From the NCBI RefSeq assembly GCF_000473895.1, contig NZ_ASSJ01000021.1, positions 1 through 57,769 of the forward strand: 57,769 nt of DNA. Direction: 5' to 3'. A program made the translations under genes and the position numbers. Each line of letters opens with the position of its first letter. Positions within the stretch are counted from its first letter, which is position 1. Below, piece by piece: positions 27,088 to 35,498 of this stretch. Origin of the DNA: Rubidibacter lacunae KORDI 51-2 (lineage in GTDB: Bacteria > Cyanobacteriota > Cyanobacteriia > Cyanobacteriales > Rubidibacteraceae). Below the pieces are notes generated by a model. That model saw only the letters and a program-made list of their open reading frames with translations, was not told the DNA's origin and made no database searches.

Positions 27088-27570
27088 CGCTCCTCTTTAA
27101 ATCTTTCGTCTTGGTCTTCCCTGAATAGTAATCTCCCATTCGATCTGCTCGAGTCGGATACAGTCGGCTAAAACGTCGGATCGAGTCGGATCGAAAGTCG
27201 GGAACTTAAGTAGGGTTTGCTGAAAAAGTCCACATAACGAATTTAGGAGGCAGAGAGCTTATGGAATCTGGCTTTTACCATCTAGCCCCAGCTTTTTGCC
27301 TCGGATTCACGGCCCAAGTGCAAGGGTTTTGAGGCTCTGGTGCCTATAAACTTGCACTTTTCTGGCATAGAAAACGCTGAGAACGTTTCATTGCGGAGAC
27401 TCCAGCCTTTTTCAGCAAGCCCTAAGTACAAGAGCATTTGGATCCGCGGCCAGCTCCAATAAGACGCTTTGCAGTTTGGGGAGCAGGCGTAAAAAATCCC
27501 CGTTCGGGAAAACGAGGAGGTGTTAGAAATAGAATCGGGCTTCGATCGGTTCGGTTACTGCTAGATTCGG
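27088..27570. other. Intergenic region carrying a MITE-like element
   Basis: This gap contains the 212-bp inverted-repeat element described separately. The remaining flanks hold no gene. A GGGAAAACGAGGAGG stretch near 27506 on the plus strand resembles a ribosome site but has no frame after it. Confidence 0.5.
27212..27423. mobile_element. MITE-like element, 212 bp, with 4-bp target duplication
   Basis: The element begins AGGGTTTGCTGAAAAAG and ends CTTTTTCAGCAAGCCCT, 17-bp terminal inverted repeats with one mismatch. The four bases AAGT occur directly outside both ends (27208-27211 and 27424-27427), as expected for a target-site duplication. Inside, AAGTGCAAG (27316-27324) is repeated inverted as CTTGCACTT (27351-27359). 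There is no transposase frame, so it would need a full-length insertion sequence elsewhere in the genome. Ends of this kind are seen in several cyanobacterial IS; I cannot name the family. Confidence 0.75.
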
Positions 27571-28557
27571 TTAGGACTTGGTCTTGAACGGAGAGCGCTT
27601 CTTCTTCTTTTTCTCGCGCGCTTTTTCTTTCTCGTAGCCAATTTCCTTCAGCTTTTTGAGGATGCGTCCGAAGTAGTCTTGGAGGTATTCCTCTAGCGTT
27701 GACATCTCTTGCGGATCGAGCCCCAGGATTGCGTAGGTTTCGTCCATCGGCGCGTTCATGGGCTTGTCACTGGCCAGCACTTCCGCGAAGATCAGGCGAT
27801 CGCTCGCGTTACGGGTCCAGGCAAAAAAACGAGTCAGCCGATACATGAACCGCAATAGCCCCAGCGGCAATCGCGAAATCCGTGCGGTTTTATCCGACAA
27901 CCGCTCGCATAAGGCGATCGTCTCGCTAGCAGTCCATGCGCGCGGACCCACGACTGGAAAACTACGATTGGTTGCCTCCGGCACTTCAACTGCCCGGACG
28001 ACAAACTTCGCCACATCCTGAGTATTCATGTAGGCAACCGGCGTACCATCCCCCGATACCCAGACAGCCTGACCGTCCAGAATCGGAATGGCATATTGAC
28101 CGATTAACCCTTGCATAAAACCAGCCGGACGCAAAATAGTGTATTTCAACCCGGATTCTGCCAAAAACGTCTCCGTGCAGTGCTTGATTTCCATCAACGG
28201 CACGTTAGGGAATGCTTCGGCATTCAGAATCGATAGAAATACGTAACGCCCCACCTGCGCCCGCGCTGCCGCCTGAATGAGGTTGACCTTACCATCCCAA
28301 TCCACCGCCCGAATGCTGACGGATTCGGTTGGGCGGGCCGTCGCTGCGTCAATCACAGCATCCGCACCTTCTAGTGCTGGAGGTAAGGTTTCGGGTTTGC
28401 AGATATCGCCTTTGACGATCTCGGCGCCCCACTCCTTGAGAAACGCGGCTTTGCGGGGATTCCGGACCAAACAGCGCACGACATGTCCTTCATCGATCGC
28501 CCGCCGCGCGATCTGTCTGCCCAAGGTGCCTGACGCACCAACGATCGTAAGTTTCAT
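27571..28557 (-). CDS. ycf39: Ycf39/HCF244-type NAD(P)-binding assembly factor
   Basis: This 328-aa atypical short-chain dehydrogenase starts with the nucleotide-binding motif TIVGASGTLGRQIARRA. It keeps the Ycf39 pattern throughout: GDICKPETLPPALEGADAVI, LMEIKHCTETFLAESGLKYT, ILRPAGFMQGLIGQYA. Ycf39 works with high-light-inducible proteins in early photosystem II assembly, at chlorophyll delivery to D1. The C-terminal tail is very lysine-rich (KEKAREKKKKKRS), longer and more basic than in many relatives. It is transcribed alone; an ATG start is clear. It may act without turnover of a substrate, as SDR catalytic residues are not conserved in this family. Confidence 0.92.
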   Translation of the reverse strand: MKLTIVGASGTLGRQIARRAIDEGHVVRCLVRNPRKAAFLKEWGAEIVKGDICKPETLPPALEGADAVIDAATARPTESVSIRAVDWDGKVNLIQAAARAQVGRYVFLSILNAEAFPNVPLMEIKHCTETFLAESGLKYTILRPAGFMQGLIGQYAIPILDGQAVWVSGDGTPVAYMNTQDVAKFVVRAVEVPEATNRSFPVVGPRAWTASETIALCERLSDKTARISRLPLGLLRFMYRLTRFFAWTRNASDRLIFAEVLASDKPMNAPMDETYAILGLDPQEMSTLEEYLQDYFGRILKKLKEIGYEKEKAREKKKKKRSPFKTKS

Positions 28558-28835
28558 TCAGGAATGAGGAGATCTTAAAGTTTCAATAAGATTCTATCAG
28601 ATTCCCCCCACCGTCCCCCGGAAACGCGCTATGTGGCGCCGATCGCATTGTTGGGCATCCTTCCTTAGCTCGAACTGTTGACAGCATTGGCTTCAATTCC
28701 CCATCCTCAAAACAGTAGCAAGTTGCCATTCGTTTCAGTAGAGCTTGTCCAGCCGCTCGCAGTTTCGAGAGTCGAGTTGGCGCAGTTGCATCTTTAGCAG
28801 CCGTATTCAAGGAATTGGCAGCGAGGTGAGTAAGT

Positions 28836-29477
28836 ATGTCGATTGTCAGCGCCCTGTCCTTAGAAGATTGTCAGCGCCCTGTCGTTAGAAAGAGTTGATG
28901 TCGTTACGGCGGCCAAAATCCCAGATGCTCAGAAATACCTGCAGCTGGCGATCGCGTCCGGGCAGCACCTCACTCTCAAGCTAACCAAGGAAATTCAGCC
29001 GCAATCAGTGATTTTGCAACTCGGCGATCGCATCGGGATCGACGGGGTGCAGAAACACAAACTCGGCAGCATTAAACTCAACGCGTGGGCGTTGCAGGCG
29101 AGGTGGCGGATGAGATAATCGCCCGCAGGCGCGCAGTCTGTCAAGTTTGACGCAATTGTTACCCCTGCGGCCAAACCGAAGGCAAAGGCGAAGAAATTAG
29201 AGCGCAGCCTCGTTTGCCAGAAATCTTCTTGTTGCAAGCGCGGTGCGAAACCGGTCTATCGCGCGCTCGAGACGGAAGAAGACGAGCGCGTGGTGGCGAT
29301 CGTGTCGCGGTCAAAGCAACGGGTTGCATGAAGCAATGCAAGCGCGGACCCTGCGTTTCCCTCGCTGGCAGCAAAGCGCGGTATCTTCGCGTTGCGGCAG
29401 ATAGCGTTCCCAGCCTGCTGGACGAGGACTTTCGAACTGAGGAGCTCGTCGCACAGGTTGTCAGTTTATCTCTCTGA
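28836..29477 (+). pseudogene. Decayed (2Fe-2S) ferredoxin-domain protein gene
   Basis: The remnant begins at an ATG at 28836 (SIVSALSLE). A 25-bp tandem duplication at 28842-28891 shifts the frame. In the shifted frame the sequence reads KYLQLAIASGQHLTLKLTKE and KHKLGSIKLNAWAL, as in cyanobacterial ferredoxin-domain proteins, until a TAA at 29116. Later the ferredoxin part appears: SLVCQKSSCCKRGA in one frame, then VKATGCMKQCKRGPCV in another, after a further frameshift near 29320. The four cluster-binding cysteines can thus still be seen, but no single frame encodes them. The gene is inactive as it stands. Confidence 0.75.
28842..28891 (+). repeat. 25-bp tandem duplication
   Basis: ATTGTCAGCGCCCTGTC begins both copies, at 28842 and at 28867. 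The unit is 25 bases with one mismatch. It lies six bases after the start codon of the decayed ferredoxin-domain gene and breaks its frame, because 25 is not a multiple of three. Deleting one copy joins MSIVSALSLE in frame to the family-like part. Confidence 0.85.
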
Positions 29478-29682
29478 GCCGAGTTGCAGCCAAGCTGCGA
29501 TCGGGTGGGTCGGCACGTCAGGTGCGCGTTGGGTGCAGACAGGATAAGAACTCCTGGGCTGCTGCCAGGCCCGAATCCAGGGACGACTCGACAAGGTTGC
29601 CACTGCACCAGTTGCCGGTGCAGGTCAGCGGTAATGGTAGGGCGATCGCGACAAAAGACTGCAACCTGTCTGGAAGCGCTCG

Positions 29683-29949
29683 TTACTCTACCACGACGCA
29701 CCACTCGTGCAACTCGTATTCAACGCAGTGGTTTCGAACGAGCGGGTCTCGCGCGACGATCGCTTCAGCAGCTGCCAACGACTCGGCTTCGAATAAGAGC
29801 ATCCCGCCACCGTAGCTCGCCCAATAACCGGTGCGCGCTTTGTAACCAGCAGCGATCAGCTCTTTGACATAGGCAATGTGGGCGGGAACGTAGCGATCGA
29901 AAGTCGTTTTATCGACGATGCCGCGTTCGACTTTGACGAAGAGGGGCAT
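29683..29949 (-). CDS. YciI family protein
   Basis: This 88-aa protein is a stand-alone YCII domain of the ferredoxin-like fold. The pattern DRYVPAHIAYVKELIAAG (with the conserved His of the family), then YGGGMLLFEAESLAAAEAIV and the ARDPLVRNHCVEYELHEW end, is typical. YciI-type domains resemble dioxygenase-like enzymes, but most members have no known reaction. It is soluble. The ATG at 29949 gives the normal N-terminus. Neighbours give no functional clue. Confidence 0.85.
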   Translation of the reverse strand: MPLFVKVERGIVDKTTFDRYVPAHIAYVKELIAAGYKARTGYWASYGGGMLLFEAESLAAAEAIVARDPLVRNHCVEYELHEWCVVVE

Positions 29950-30637
29950 GGGTTGCGGTATCCGGTAGTCGAGTTGCAGGAAACATGTGCTTTGTCAGCG
30001 AGTGAGGAGAGGAAGCAGTCATTCAGGATTTTAGAGCAAACGGTCGTCGGACAAGCGATCGCGAGCGACGTCGAGCCGCTTTGTGGTGCGAACGAACCGA
30101 ACCTCATAAACTGCTATTGATTCAGGGCGATCGTTATGAACGGGGAAGGGACGGAAGCGCGGTCGGTTGGAATGGCAATGCTTGAAAGCTTTCAAAGCAG
30201 ACAGCTGTATCGAGTTGATGCTGCACTGAGGAGCTCGTTGATTTTGTGTTTCCCCCACCATGCCGAAGTTGTCGGGGACGGTGCACCACCGACCGCCGCG
30301 ATGCGACCTTCTTAGCCACCGGGCGATCGCCATGGGCATGCCGTCAGGGCAAAACCCCAACACTGATGAGAACACTTGCGAGCCTACCGTTTTGGCAAAA
30401 CAGGATTTGCCTGACCGAAGAGGTTAGGCACCGCCGTATCGTTGGAGCATGGGGTTGGCATTCTACTGGCGCACGATCGCGATGGCATGCTGCTCCAAAC
30501 GCACGGACGAACCGATTCCGGAGACCGCCCTGCACGCCGATCGAGAAGTTGCGAGTGCGTGTTTAGAAAAGCGTTAAATGCGCACCGGCACCTGCTCGCC
30601 GGCGCGCGGCTCGTATCCGTCCGTAATGCCGGGAAGT
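29950..30637. other. Intergenic region, no convincing gene
   Basis: These 690 bases carry several overlapping short frames without convincing features. The stretch near 30380-30440 reads RICLTEEVRHRRIV in one frame, faintly like the start of an RsmE-type methyltransferase, but no frame continues it. It could be a remnant; I do not annotate it. Confidence 0.4.
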
Positions 30638-30730
30638 TTAGATAATCTTGGCGGCACGCAAGCCGTAGTACAAGCCGAACGCGAATGCTGTGAAGCCGAC
30701 GAGAATGCCCAGGTAAACAACGGCTGCCAT
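30638..30730 (-). CDS. petL: Cytochrome b6f complex subunit PetL
   Basis: This 30-aa frame encodes one membrane helix. It starts MAAVVYLGILVG and ends with GLYYGLRAAKII. The end GLYxGLRxxKxI is the hallmark of PetL, a small subunit at the edge of the cytochrome b6f complex in the thylakoid membrane. An AGAGGAG lies about 9 bases upstream of the ATG, well placed. It stands alone between non-photosynthetic genes, which is normal for petL. Confidence 0.85.
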   Translation of the reverse strand: MAAVVYLGILVGFTAFAFGLYYGLRAAKII

Positions 30731-30972
30731 TGGTGAATCTCCTCTAGAAGCAGTAAGCAACAATACTTTAGCGCTTAACGCGGTAGACTCAACCGAACGT
30801 GGAGTGCCAACTCAGTATTTACACTGATATGGGCCGTTCGGAAGCACCGCGGTCGCGAGAGCAGTCATAATAGCAAGCAACCGAACGCCGACGTGCGCAC
30901 CGGCTAACGCTACGCGGACGGTGATGCGCTGCTAGCACGCTCGGCTTAAGCTTTTTCAGGGGTTTACACTGC

Positions 30973-32718
30973 ATGAGAACTCAGTTGCGAGAGTCGCAAG
31001 GATCGGAAAACTGGCTGAGTCAGTTTCTCATAGCAGCAGGACGCTTCTGGTCGGTTGCCAAGCTTTACTGGTTTGGTCCGGAGCGCTGGCGGGCGTTAGG
31101 CTTGCTGACCGTGGCGATCCTAATGCTGGGAGTGTCAACCGCACTGGGAGTGTTCCTCAACGGAAAGCGCGGCGAGATCGTCACAGCGCTTGCAGAACGA
31201 AATGAATCGAGCTTCGGTCAAGCTGTACTGTTTTACCTGCTGACCTTAATTTTTTTCGTCCCGTTGTTTGCTAGCTTGAATTACCTGTTTCAGCTGCTCG
31301 GATTGTTCTGGCGGCGCTGGTTGACGGACTTCTTTCTCGGGGGATACTTCCGCGATCGGTCCTACTACAAGCTGGCAAGTGAGGAAAATATCGACAACCC
31401 AGACCAACGAATCTCGCAGGACGTGCGAAGCTTCACTCAGCTATCGCTTTTCTATTTTTTGATCTTTGCGAGTGCTCTCTTCGATATTGTCGGCTACGGA
31501 ACTCAACTTTGGTCGATTTCGCCATGGCTGGTTGGGTTTTTGGCGATCTACTCTGCGATCGGCATCTTTGTCGTGACAGGTATCTTTGGGAAAGTGCTGG
31601 TTCGGCTGAACTTCGAACAGCTAAAACGCGAGGCGAACTTCCGCTTCGGCCTGGTCCGCCTCCGCGAGAACGCCGAGCCGATTGCCTTCTATCGCGGCGA
31701 ACAACAGGAAAAAGACCATCTCGACGATCGCTTTACCGACATATTCAACAATTTCAGGCGTCTGATTTTGTGGCGGGAGCTGGGTCTCGGCTCGTTTACA
31801 AATGCATATCGAAACATCACCTTTGTGTTACCGTATCTTATTCTGGCGCCCCGAGTACTCAATGAAGGTTTGGAACTCGGGCAGGTCGATGCCGCCCGCG
31901 GAGCATTTCTACAAGTATTTTTAAGCCTGAACCTCATCGTCGATCGCTTCGAAGGATTGACGGAATTCGGTGCGGGTATCGATCGCGTTTGCAGCTTCGA
32001 ACGAGTGCTGCGCCGCCGCAGCAGCGAGGAGGACGACACTCAGCAACCCCATATCGATATCCTGCCGAGCCAAGAGATTGCCCTCACCAACGTAACGCTG
32101 CAAACACCAAATTATCAGCGCACGCTCGTGCGCAATTTGGACCTAACGGTGCCGGGGCATGGATTGCTGATCGTTGGGGCCAGCGGCTGCGGCAAAAGCT
32201 CGCTACTGCGGGCAATCGCCGGGCTGTGGGATTCGGGTTCGGGTAAAGTCCAGCGGCCGGACCTCAACGAGATCCTATTTTTACCGCAGCGGCCCTACAT
32301 GGTGCTCGGCACGCTGCGCGATCAGCTGCTTTACCCGAGCAAGCAACTGGACTTGAGCGATGACGATCTCCAGCAGGTGCTCGAGCAGGTCAACCTGCCT
32401 GACACGGCAGCGCGATCGGGCGGGCTGGACGCGCAACACAACTGGTCGGAAGAGCTTTCCTTGGGCGAGCAACAGCGACTGGCATTTGCGCGCATTCTCA
32501 CGAACAAGCCGCGCTACGTCATCCTCGACGAGTCCACGAGCGCGCTCGATACCGATAACGAAGAGCACCTCTACAGCCTGCTTCAGGAATCGGGCGTGAC
32601 CTACGTGAGCGTCGGGCACCGTCCCACCCTTCGAAAGTTCCACCAGCTCGTACTGGAGCTGTCTGGCGACCAACAGTGGCATTTGCAGCCAGCCGGCACG
32701 TCCGAACCGAGTGCTTGA
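30973..32718 (+). CDS. ABC transporter, fused permease/ATPase (SbmA/YddA-like)
   Basis: This 581-aa protein fuses a membrane domain and an ATPase. The N-terminal 320 residues have about six helices (LLTVAILMLGVSTALGVFLN, VLFYLLTLIFFVPLFASLNY, and others) with the family sequence NPDQRISQDVRSFTQ. The ATPase has Walker A GASGCGKSSLLRAIAGLW, the signature LSLGEQQRLAFARI, Walker B RYVILDESTSALD and the H-loop histidine in VSVGHRPTL. It resembles bacterial SbmA/BacA/YddA and peroxisomal ABCD proteins. In this group substrates are peptides or fatty-acid derivatives and B12-like compounds. The cyanobacterial substrate is unknown. It works as a homodimer. Confidence 0.9.
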   Translation: MRTQLRESQGSENWLSQFLIAAGRFWSVAKLYWFGPERWRALGLLTVAILMLGVSTALGVFLNGKRGEIVTALAERNESSFGQAVLFYLLTLIFFVPLFASLNYLFQLLGLFWRRWLTDFFLGGYFRDRSYYKLASEENIDNPDQRISQDVRSFTQLSLFYFLIFASALFDIVGYGTQLWSISPWLVGFLAIYSAIGIFVVTGIFGKVLVRLNFEQLKREANFRFGLVRLRENAEPIAFYRGEQQEKDHLDDRFTDIFNNFRRLILWRELGLGSFTNAYRNITFVLPYLILAPRVLNEGLELGQVDAARGAFLQVFLSLNLIVDRFEGLTEFGAGIDRVCSFERVLRRRSSEEDDTQQPHIDILPSQEIALTNVTLQTPNYQRTLVRNLDLTVPGHGLLIVGASGCGKSSLLRAIAGLWDSGSGKVQRPDLNEILFLPQRPYMVLGTLRDQLLYPSKQLDLSDDDLQQVLEQVNLPDTAARSGGLDAQHNWSEELSLGEQQRLAFARILTNKPRYVILDESTSALDTDNEEHLYSLLQESGVTYVSVGHRPTLRKFHQLVLELSGDQQWHLQPAGTSEPSA

Positions 32719-33085
32719 AGACCTGGAACTGTCCTCCCCTCGCTAAGCAAACGCGTGGGGAGATTCTGGCTAGGGGTTCTTTTGTGCGAAAAGCATCTTA
32801 TATGTTTAGGTCGATTTGGTAATGATAGTTTTGATGAATCTTGGGAAGCGGCATGAAGCGATTCCTTGTCCTGGTCGAGCCAGCACTGCGACTGAAAATA
32901 AGCGGCCATCTACCTGCTTACCAGATCGCACTGAAAGCCGGCAGTTCTCGATGTAAAAATTCCGTGTAAACGAAATCTCCAAATGCCACGAGCGGCTCGC
33001 CCCTGGCATTTGGAGATAAAAAAGTTCTGCCGCTTAAAAAGTTCTGCCGCGGTCGTGCTAGCGGCGTTCGCTCGGCAACCAGCAA
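32719..33085. other. Intergenic region with a long hairpin
   Basis: No gene is recognised. A 14-bp perfect stem at 32975-33017 lies at its right side. The 15-mer AAAAAGTTCTGCCGC also occurs twice in tandem near 33020-33050. Confidence 0.5.
32975..33017 (-). terminator. 14-bp hairpin after the 33086-33409 gene
   Basis: ATCTCCAAATGCCA (32975-32988) pairs perfectly with TGGCATTTGGAGAT (33004-33017). The loop contains a second small hairpin (CGAG/CTCG). On the minus strand the stem is followed by TTTCGTTT, so it may end the transcript of the gene at 33086-33409. Confidence 0.55.
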
Positions 33086-33409
33086 TTACGACATCGGTGC
33101 TGCTTCCGGTGCTTCCGGCGCTTGTTCGTTCGGGCGGACGTAGACCGGCGGCTCGGTAATCACGCCAACGAGATCGTCGCTGGAGAAGCAGAGACTTGCC
33201 CGACCGGCTTCGACGGGGATTTGGAACAGCGAGCGACGGCCGGTATTTTGCGCGCGTTCGAGCACGGCACCGAGCAGGCTCCTCAGCAACGGAGTATCGC
33301 TTTTAAGGGCTAGCGTTTCCTTATAACCGCCGCGCAGGATAACCTTAACGACGATATCTTGCCCTTCAGTAGCTTGAGCGGCGTCTTGCGTGGGTATGCT
33401 CGCGGTCAT
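33086..33409 (-). CDS. Hypothetical cyanobacterial protein (107 aa)
   Basis: I do not recognise a characterised family. The protein has a strand-rich core: VVKVILRGGYKETLALKSD, then a helix with LLRSLLGAVLERAQNTG, SLFQIPVEAGRASLCFSSDD and VGVITEPPVYVRP. The ends are flexible and rich in Ala, Glu and Pro. The ATG at 33409 follows GGAGACATTTGC, a good ribosome site; the frame is open upstream but repetitive there. Three copies of AGACATTT precede the start on the coding strand. It is soluble with no signal peptide. It is probably a small beta-sheet protein of unknown role. Confidence 0.7.
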   Translation of the reverse strand: MTASIPTQDAAQATEGQDIVVKVILRGGYKETLALKSDTPLLRSLLGAVLERAQNTGRRSLFQIPVEAGRASLCFSSDDLVGVITEPPVYVRPNEQAPEAPEAAPMS

Positions 33410-33818
33410 GCAAATGTCTCCTGATAAATGTCTGTTGTTACCTAAATGTCTGTGTCGTCTGTAATGCTTGCGTCGTCTGTGACGCCGGCTCTGCCTCTGT
33501 GCGGTCTCGGACAAATATAACAAAACGTTTTGAGATCTGTAGTTAAGGAGACATTAAACTCGCATTTGCGTGCGGGCAGAAAACTGAAACCTTCTAGTTC
33601 GAGCGACTTGGCGAGATAGCAACCAACTGAGGGGTTGCGCCGCCGCAGGACTCTCGCACGACAAGAAGGGCAAGGACGCCGGCGAGTAAGGAGGCAGATG
33701 ACTTGCCCCAATCATGCTTTGCAAGAGATCGCCCGACTCGCTGGCCGTGTGGCTCCTACGGTAGGCTGGAGCGGACGTGCTCGGTTTCCCCAAACGGCTG
33801 TGAATCTCTAGGAATTGC
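33410..33818. other. Intergenic region with phased direct repeats
   Basis: The first 75 bases carry direct repeats: AAATGTCT at 33412, 33426 and 33444, and TGYGTCGTCTGT at 33451 and 33469. Several are 18 bases apart. The rest holds no gene. Confidence 0.5.
33412..33480 (-). repeat. 18-bp phased direct repeats upstream of the 33086-33409 gene
   Basis: On the minus strand AGACATTT occurs three times directly upstream of the start codon, 14 and 18 bases apart. Next comes ACAGACGACRCA twice, 18 bases apart. The nearest AGACATTT includes part of the ribosome site. They could be operator or leader repeats, or a small tandem expansion. Confidence 0.6.
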
Positions 33819-34700
33819 ATGGATCTACTGCGATCGCTGCCCCTCGGTTTGTACCTCGAGCATCCGGTGACGTGGATGCATCGGCTCGACGCGCGCGTCA
33901 AATTTATCTGGTTGATGGGCTTCCTACTGACACCGATCCTGGCGAACGCCGCCTGGCGAATCGGATTAGTGGGATTGCTGATGTTGCTGGCCCTCGCAGC
34001 TGGGATTCCACTGCGGGTGTGGAAACAGCAGCTCGGATGGTTGCTCGTCCTTTGCAGCTTGGTGTTTGTGCTAACCTGCATTTTTAATGATGGATTGGCG
34101 GCAAGTACAACCGCCCGTCTACCCGCCTTGGACCTCGACCTACCTCAGCCCGGCCGCTACGACTACATCGTTGTCTCGACGGGCAAAATCCGCGTTACGC
34201 AACGATCGCTGGAATTGGGGATTTTGGTGAGTACGCTAATTTTTACCGTGCTCTACAGTTCGAGTCTGTATTTACTGACAACCGCTCCCGAGGAAATCGC
34301 AGCCGGCCTCGAAGCACTGATGCGGCCGCTACGTTACCTGAAAGTTCCCGTGACGGAAGTTGCTTTGACGCTGACGCTATCGCTGCGCTTCATTCCCCTC
34401 GTACTCGAGGAAATTCAGAACTTAGCTCGTTCGATCGGCACCCGCGCGATTGACTGGAAGCAGTTGGGCTTGCGCCGCAGTATCCAACTATGGTTGCTGG
34501 TTGCCGAACGCCTTCTTGCCAACTTACTATTGCGTGCCGAACAGATTGCGATCGCAATGGACGTGCGCGGTTTTACGAGTCCCGATACCCATCGCGTTCG
34601 CTGGCACGACCTGCGCCTGCGGAGCGGAGACTGGTTGGCAGCCCTCGCGTTGGTAGTGTTCCTTGTGGGACGAGCGATCTGGGGGAACAAATCCGCATAG
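33819..34700 (+). CDS. ecfT: Energy-coupling factor transporter transmembrane protein EcfT
   Basis: EcfT (293 aa) is the transmembrane coupling protein of ECF vitamin or metal uptake systems. It links the substrate-binding S protein to two ATPases. The N-terminus LEHPVTWMHRLDARVKFIWL is typical, with about four to five membrane helices after it (LLMLLALAAGIP, LLVLCSLVFVLTCIF, LGILVSTLIFTVLYSS). The long cytoplasmic helices carry the ATPase-contacting motif AMDVRGF. The matching S and A genes are not adjacent, which is common in cyanobacteria for shared (group II) modules. The substrate cannot be told from this gene. Confidence 0.88.
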   Translation: MDLLRSLPLGLYLEHPVTWMHRLDARVKFIWLMGFLLTPILANAAWRIGLVGLLMLLALAAGIPLRVWKQQLGWLLVLCSLVFVLTCIFNDGLAASTTARLPALDLDLPQPGRYDYIVVSTGKIRVTQRSLELGILVSTLIFTVLYSSSLYLLTTAPEEIAAGLEALMRPLRYLKVPVTEVALTLTLSLRFIPLVLEEIQNLARSIGTRAIDWKQLGLRRSIQLWLLVAERLLANLLLRAEQIAIAMDVRGFTSPDTHRVRWHDLRLRSGDWLAALALVVFLVGRAIWGNKSA

Positions 34701-34796
34701 GTTCCTACAAACGCGCCGGCGTTCAGAATCTCATGCCATCCCCCATTGCTCTTTTTTAGAACAACGGCTTGCCAAGCTGTTGTTGAGTTCCCCGCT

Positions 34797-35174
34797 CTAC
34801 TTCAACGACAGCTGCCGGCACTCGTCTCCCAAAGGTAAGGGTTGCACTAAACGCTCGTCCCCCTTACTGCGGGCAACAATCAGGCGTCGCTCGAGGTTCC
34901 CCTGGACGCTAGTACGCACAAATGATGACGTAGTTTCGTGTAGGGGTTGCTGCTCGTCTAGCGGCGTTGCCGGATGCGCCGCCTGTAGGGTCGTGCTGGG
35001 ATTGCAGGTTGCACCGCGATAGGTTCGTTGCGATCGCGATCGCTGTTCGGGAACGTGACGCAGGTAGCGATAGTGCCAGTTTTGCGCGCGATACTTGCCA
35101 CCCGTGTCGCCGAGTTGAATATCGATCTCTAACGGCTGCCAATCCGTCTCAATGCCGCGGTAGGTGAGTTTCAT
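34797..35174 (-). CDS. DUF4278 protein
   Basis: The product (125 aa) starts MKLTYRGI, then has GKYRAQNWHYRYL, then YRGATCNP. This is the typical DUF4278 pattern of short YRG-containing repeats found mainly in cyanobacteria. The C-terminal half is variable and charged. Function is unknown; members are small and often stress-related by expression, but this is not shown here. It lies 324 bp from a second DUF4278 gene in the same direction, and a strong hairpin sits between them. Confidence 0.82.
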   Translation of the reverse strand: MKLTYRGIETDWQPLEIDIQLGDTGGKYRAQNWHYRYLRHVPEQRSRSQRTYRGATCNPSTTLQAAHPATPLDEQQPLHETTSSFVRTSVQGNLERRLIVARSKGDERLVQPLPLGDECRQLSLK

Positions 35175-35340
35175 CACGATTTTTAAACGATTATTTAAGC
35201 GTGTTGATGGAGATCTGAATCGATCCATCGGGCTACTCGCCTGCAGCTAGTTCTGCCCTAAAAAAAGCCAGGGGTGGATGCGGAAAGTTTGAAAGATCGT
35301 TAGCAATAAAGCGTCTTGTAAGCTTGCTTTTGCCCTCAGG

Positions 35341-35370
35341 TATTCTCTCGGAACCACTTCCGAGAGAATA
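35341..35370. terminator. 13-bp perfect hairpin between the two DUF4278 genes
   Basis: TATTCTCTCGGAA (35341-35353) pairs with TTCCGAGAGAATA (35358-35370) around a 4-base loop CCAC. There is no T-tract on either strand. It may be a terminator for the upstream gene on the minus strand (35499-35678) or a protein-binding palindrome. Confidence 0.5.
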
Positions 35371-35498
35371 GGCGTTGGAGACTTAGCGAGCGATCGCCGA
35401 GCTCCTGAAGAACGCAGGCTGCCGTGGAAATTTTCAGCAGATACCTACTCAACTTGAAATTAGATGCTGATGGGGACCTAAGTATCCGCAAACGCGCT

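Noticed and set aside
28583-28810. A 75-codon minus-strand frame between ycf39 and the decayed gene.
   Set aside because: No ribosome site or recognisable pattern; composition is not different from intergenic DNA.
30350-30566. A frame reading RICLTEEVRHRRIV, like the beginning of an RsmE methyltransferase.
   Set aside because: The similarity covers only about 14 residues and no frame continues it; chance is likely.
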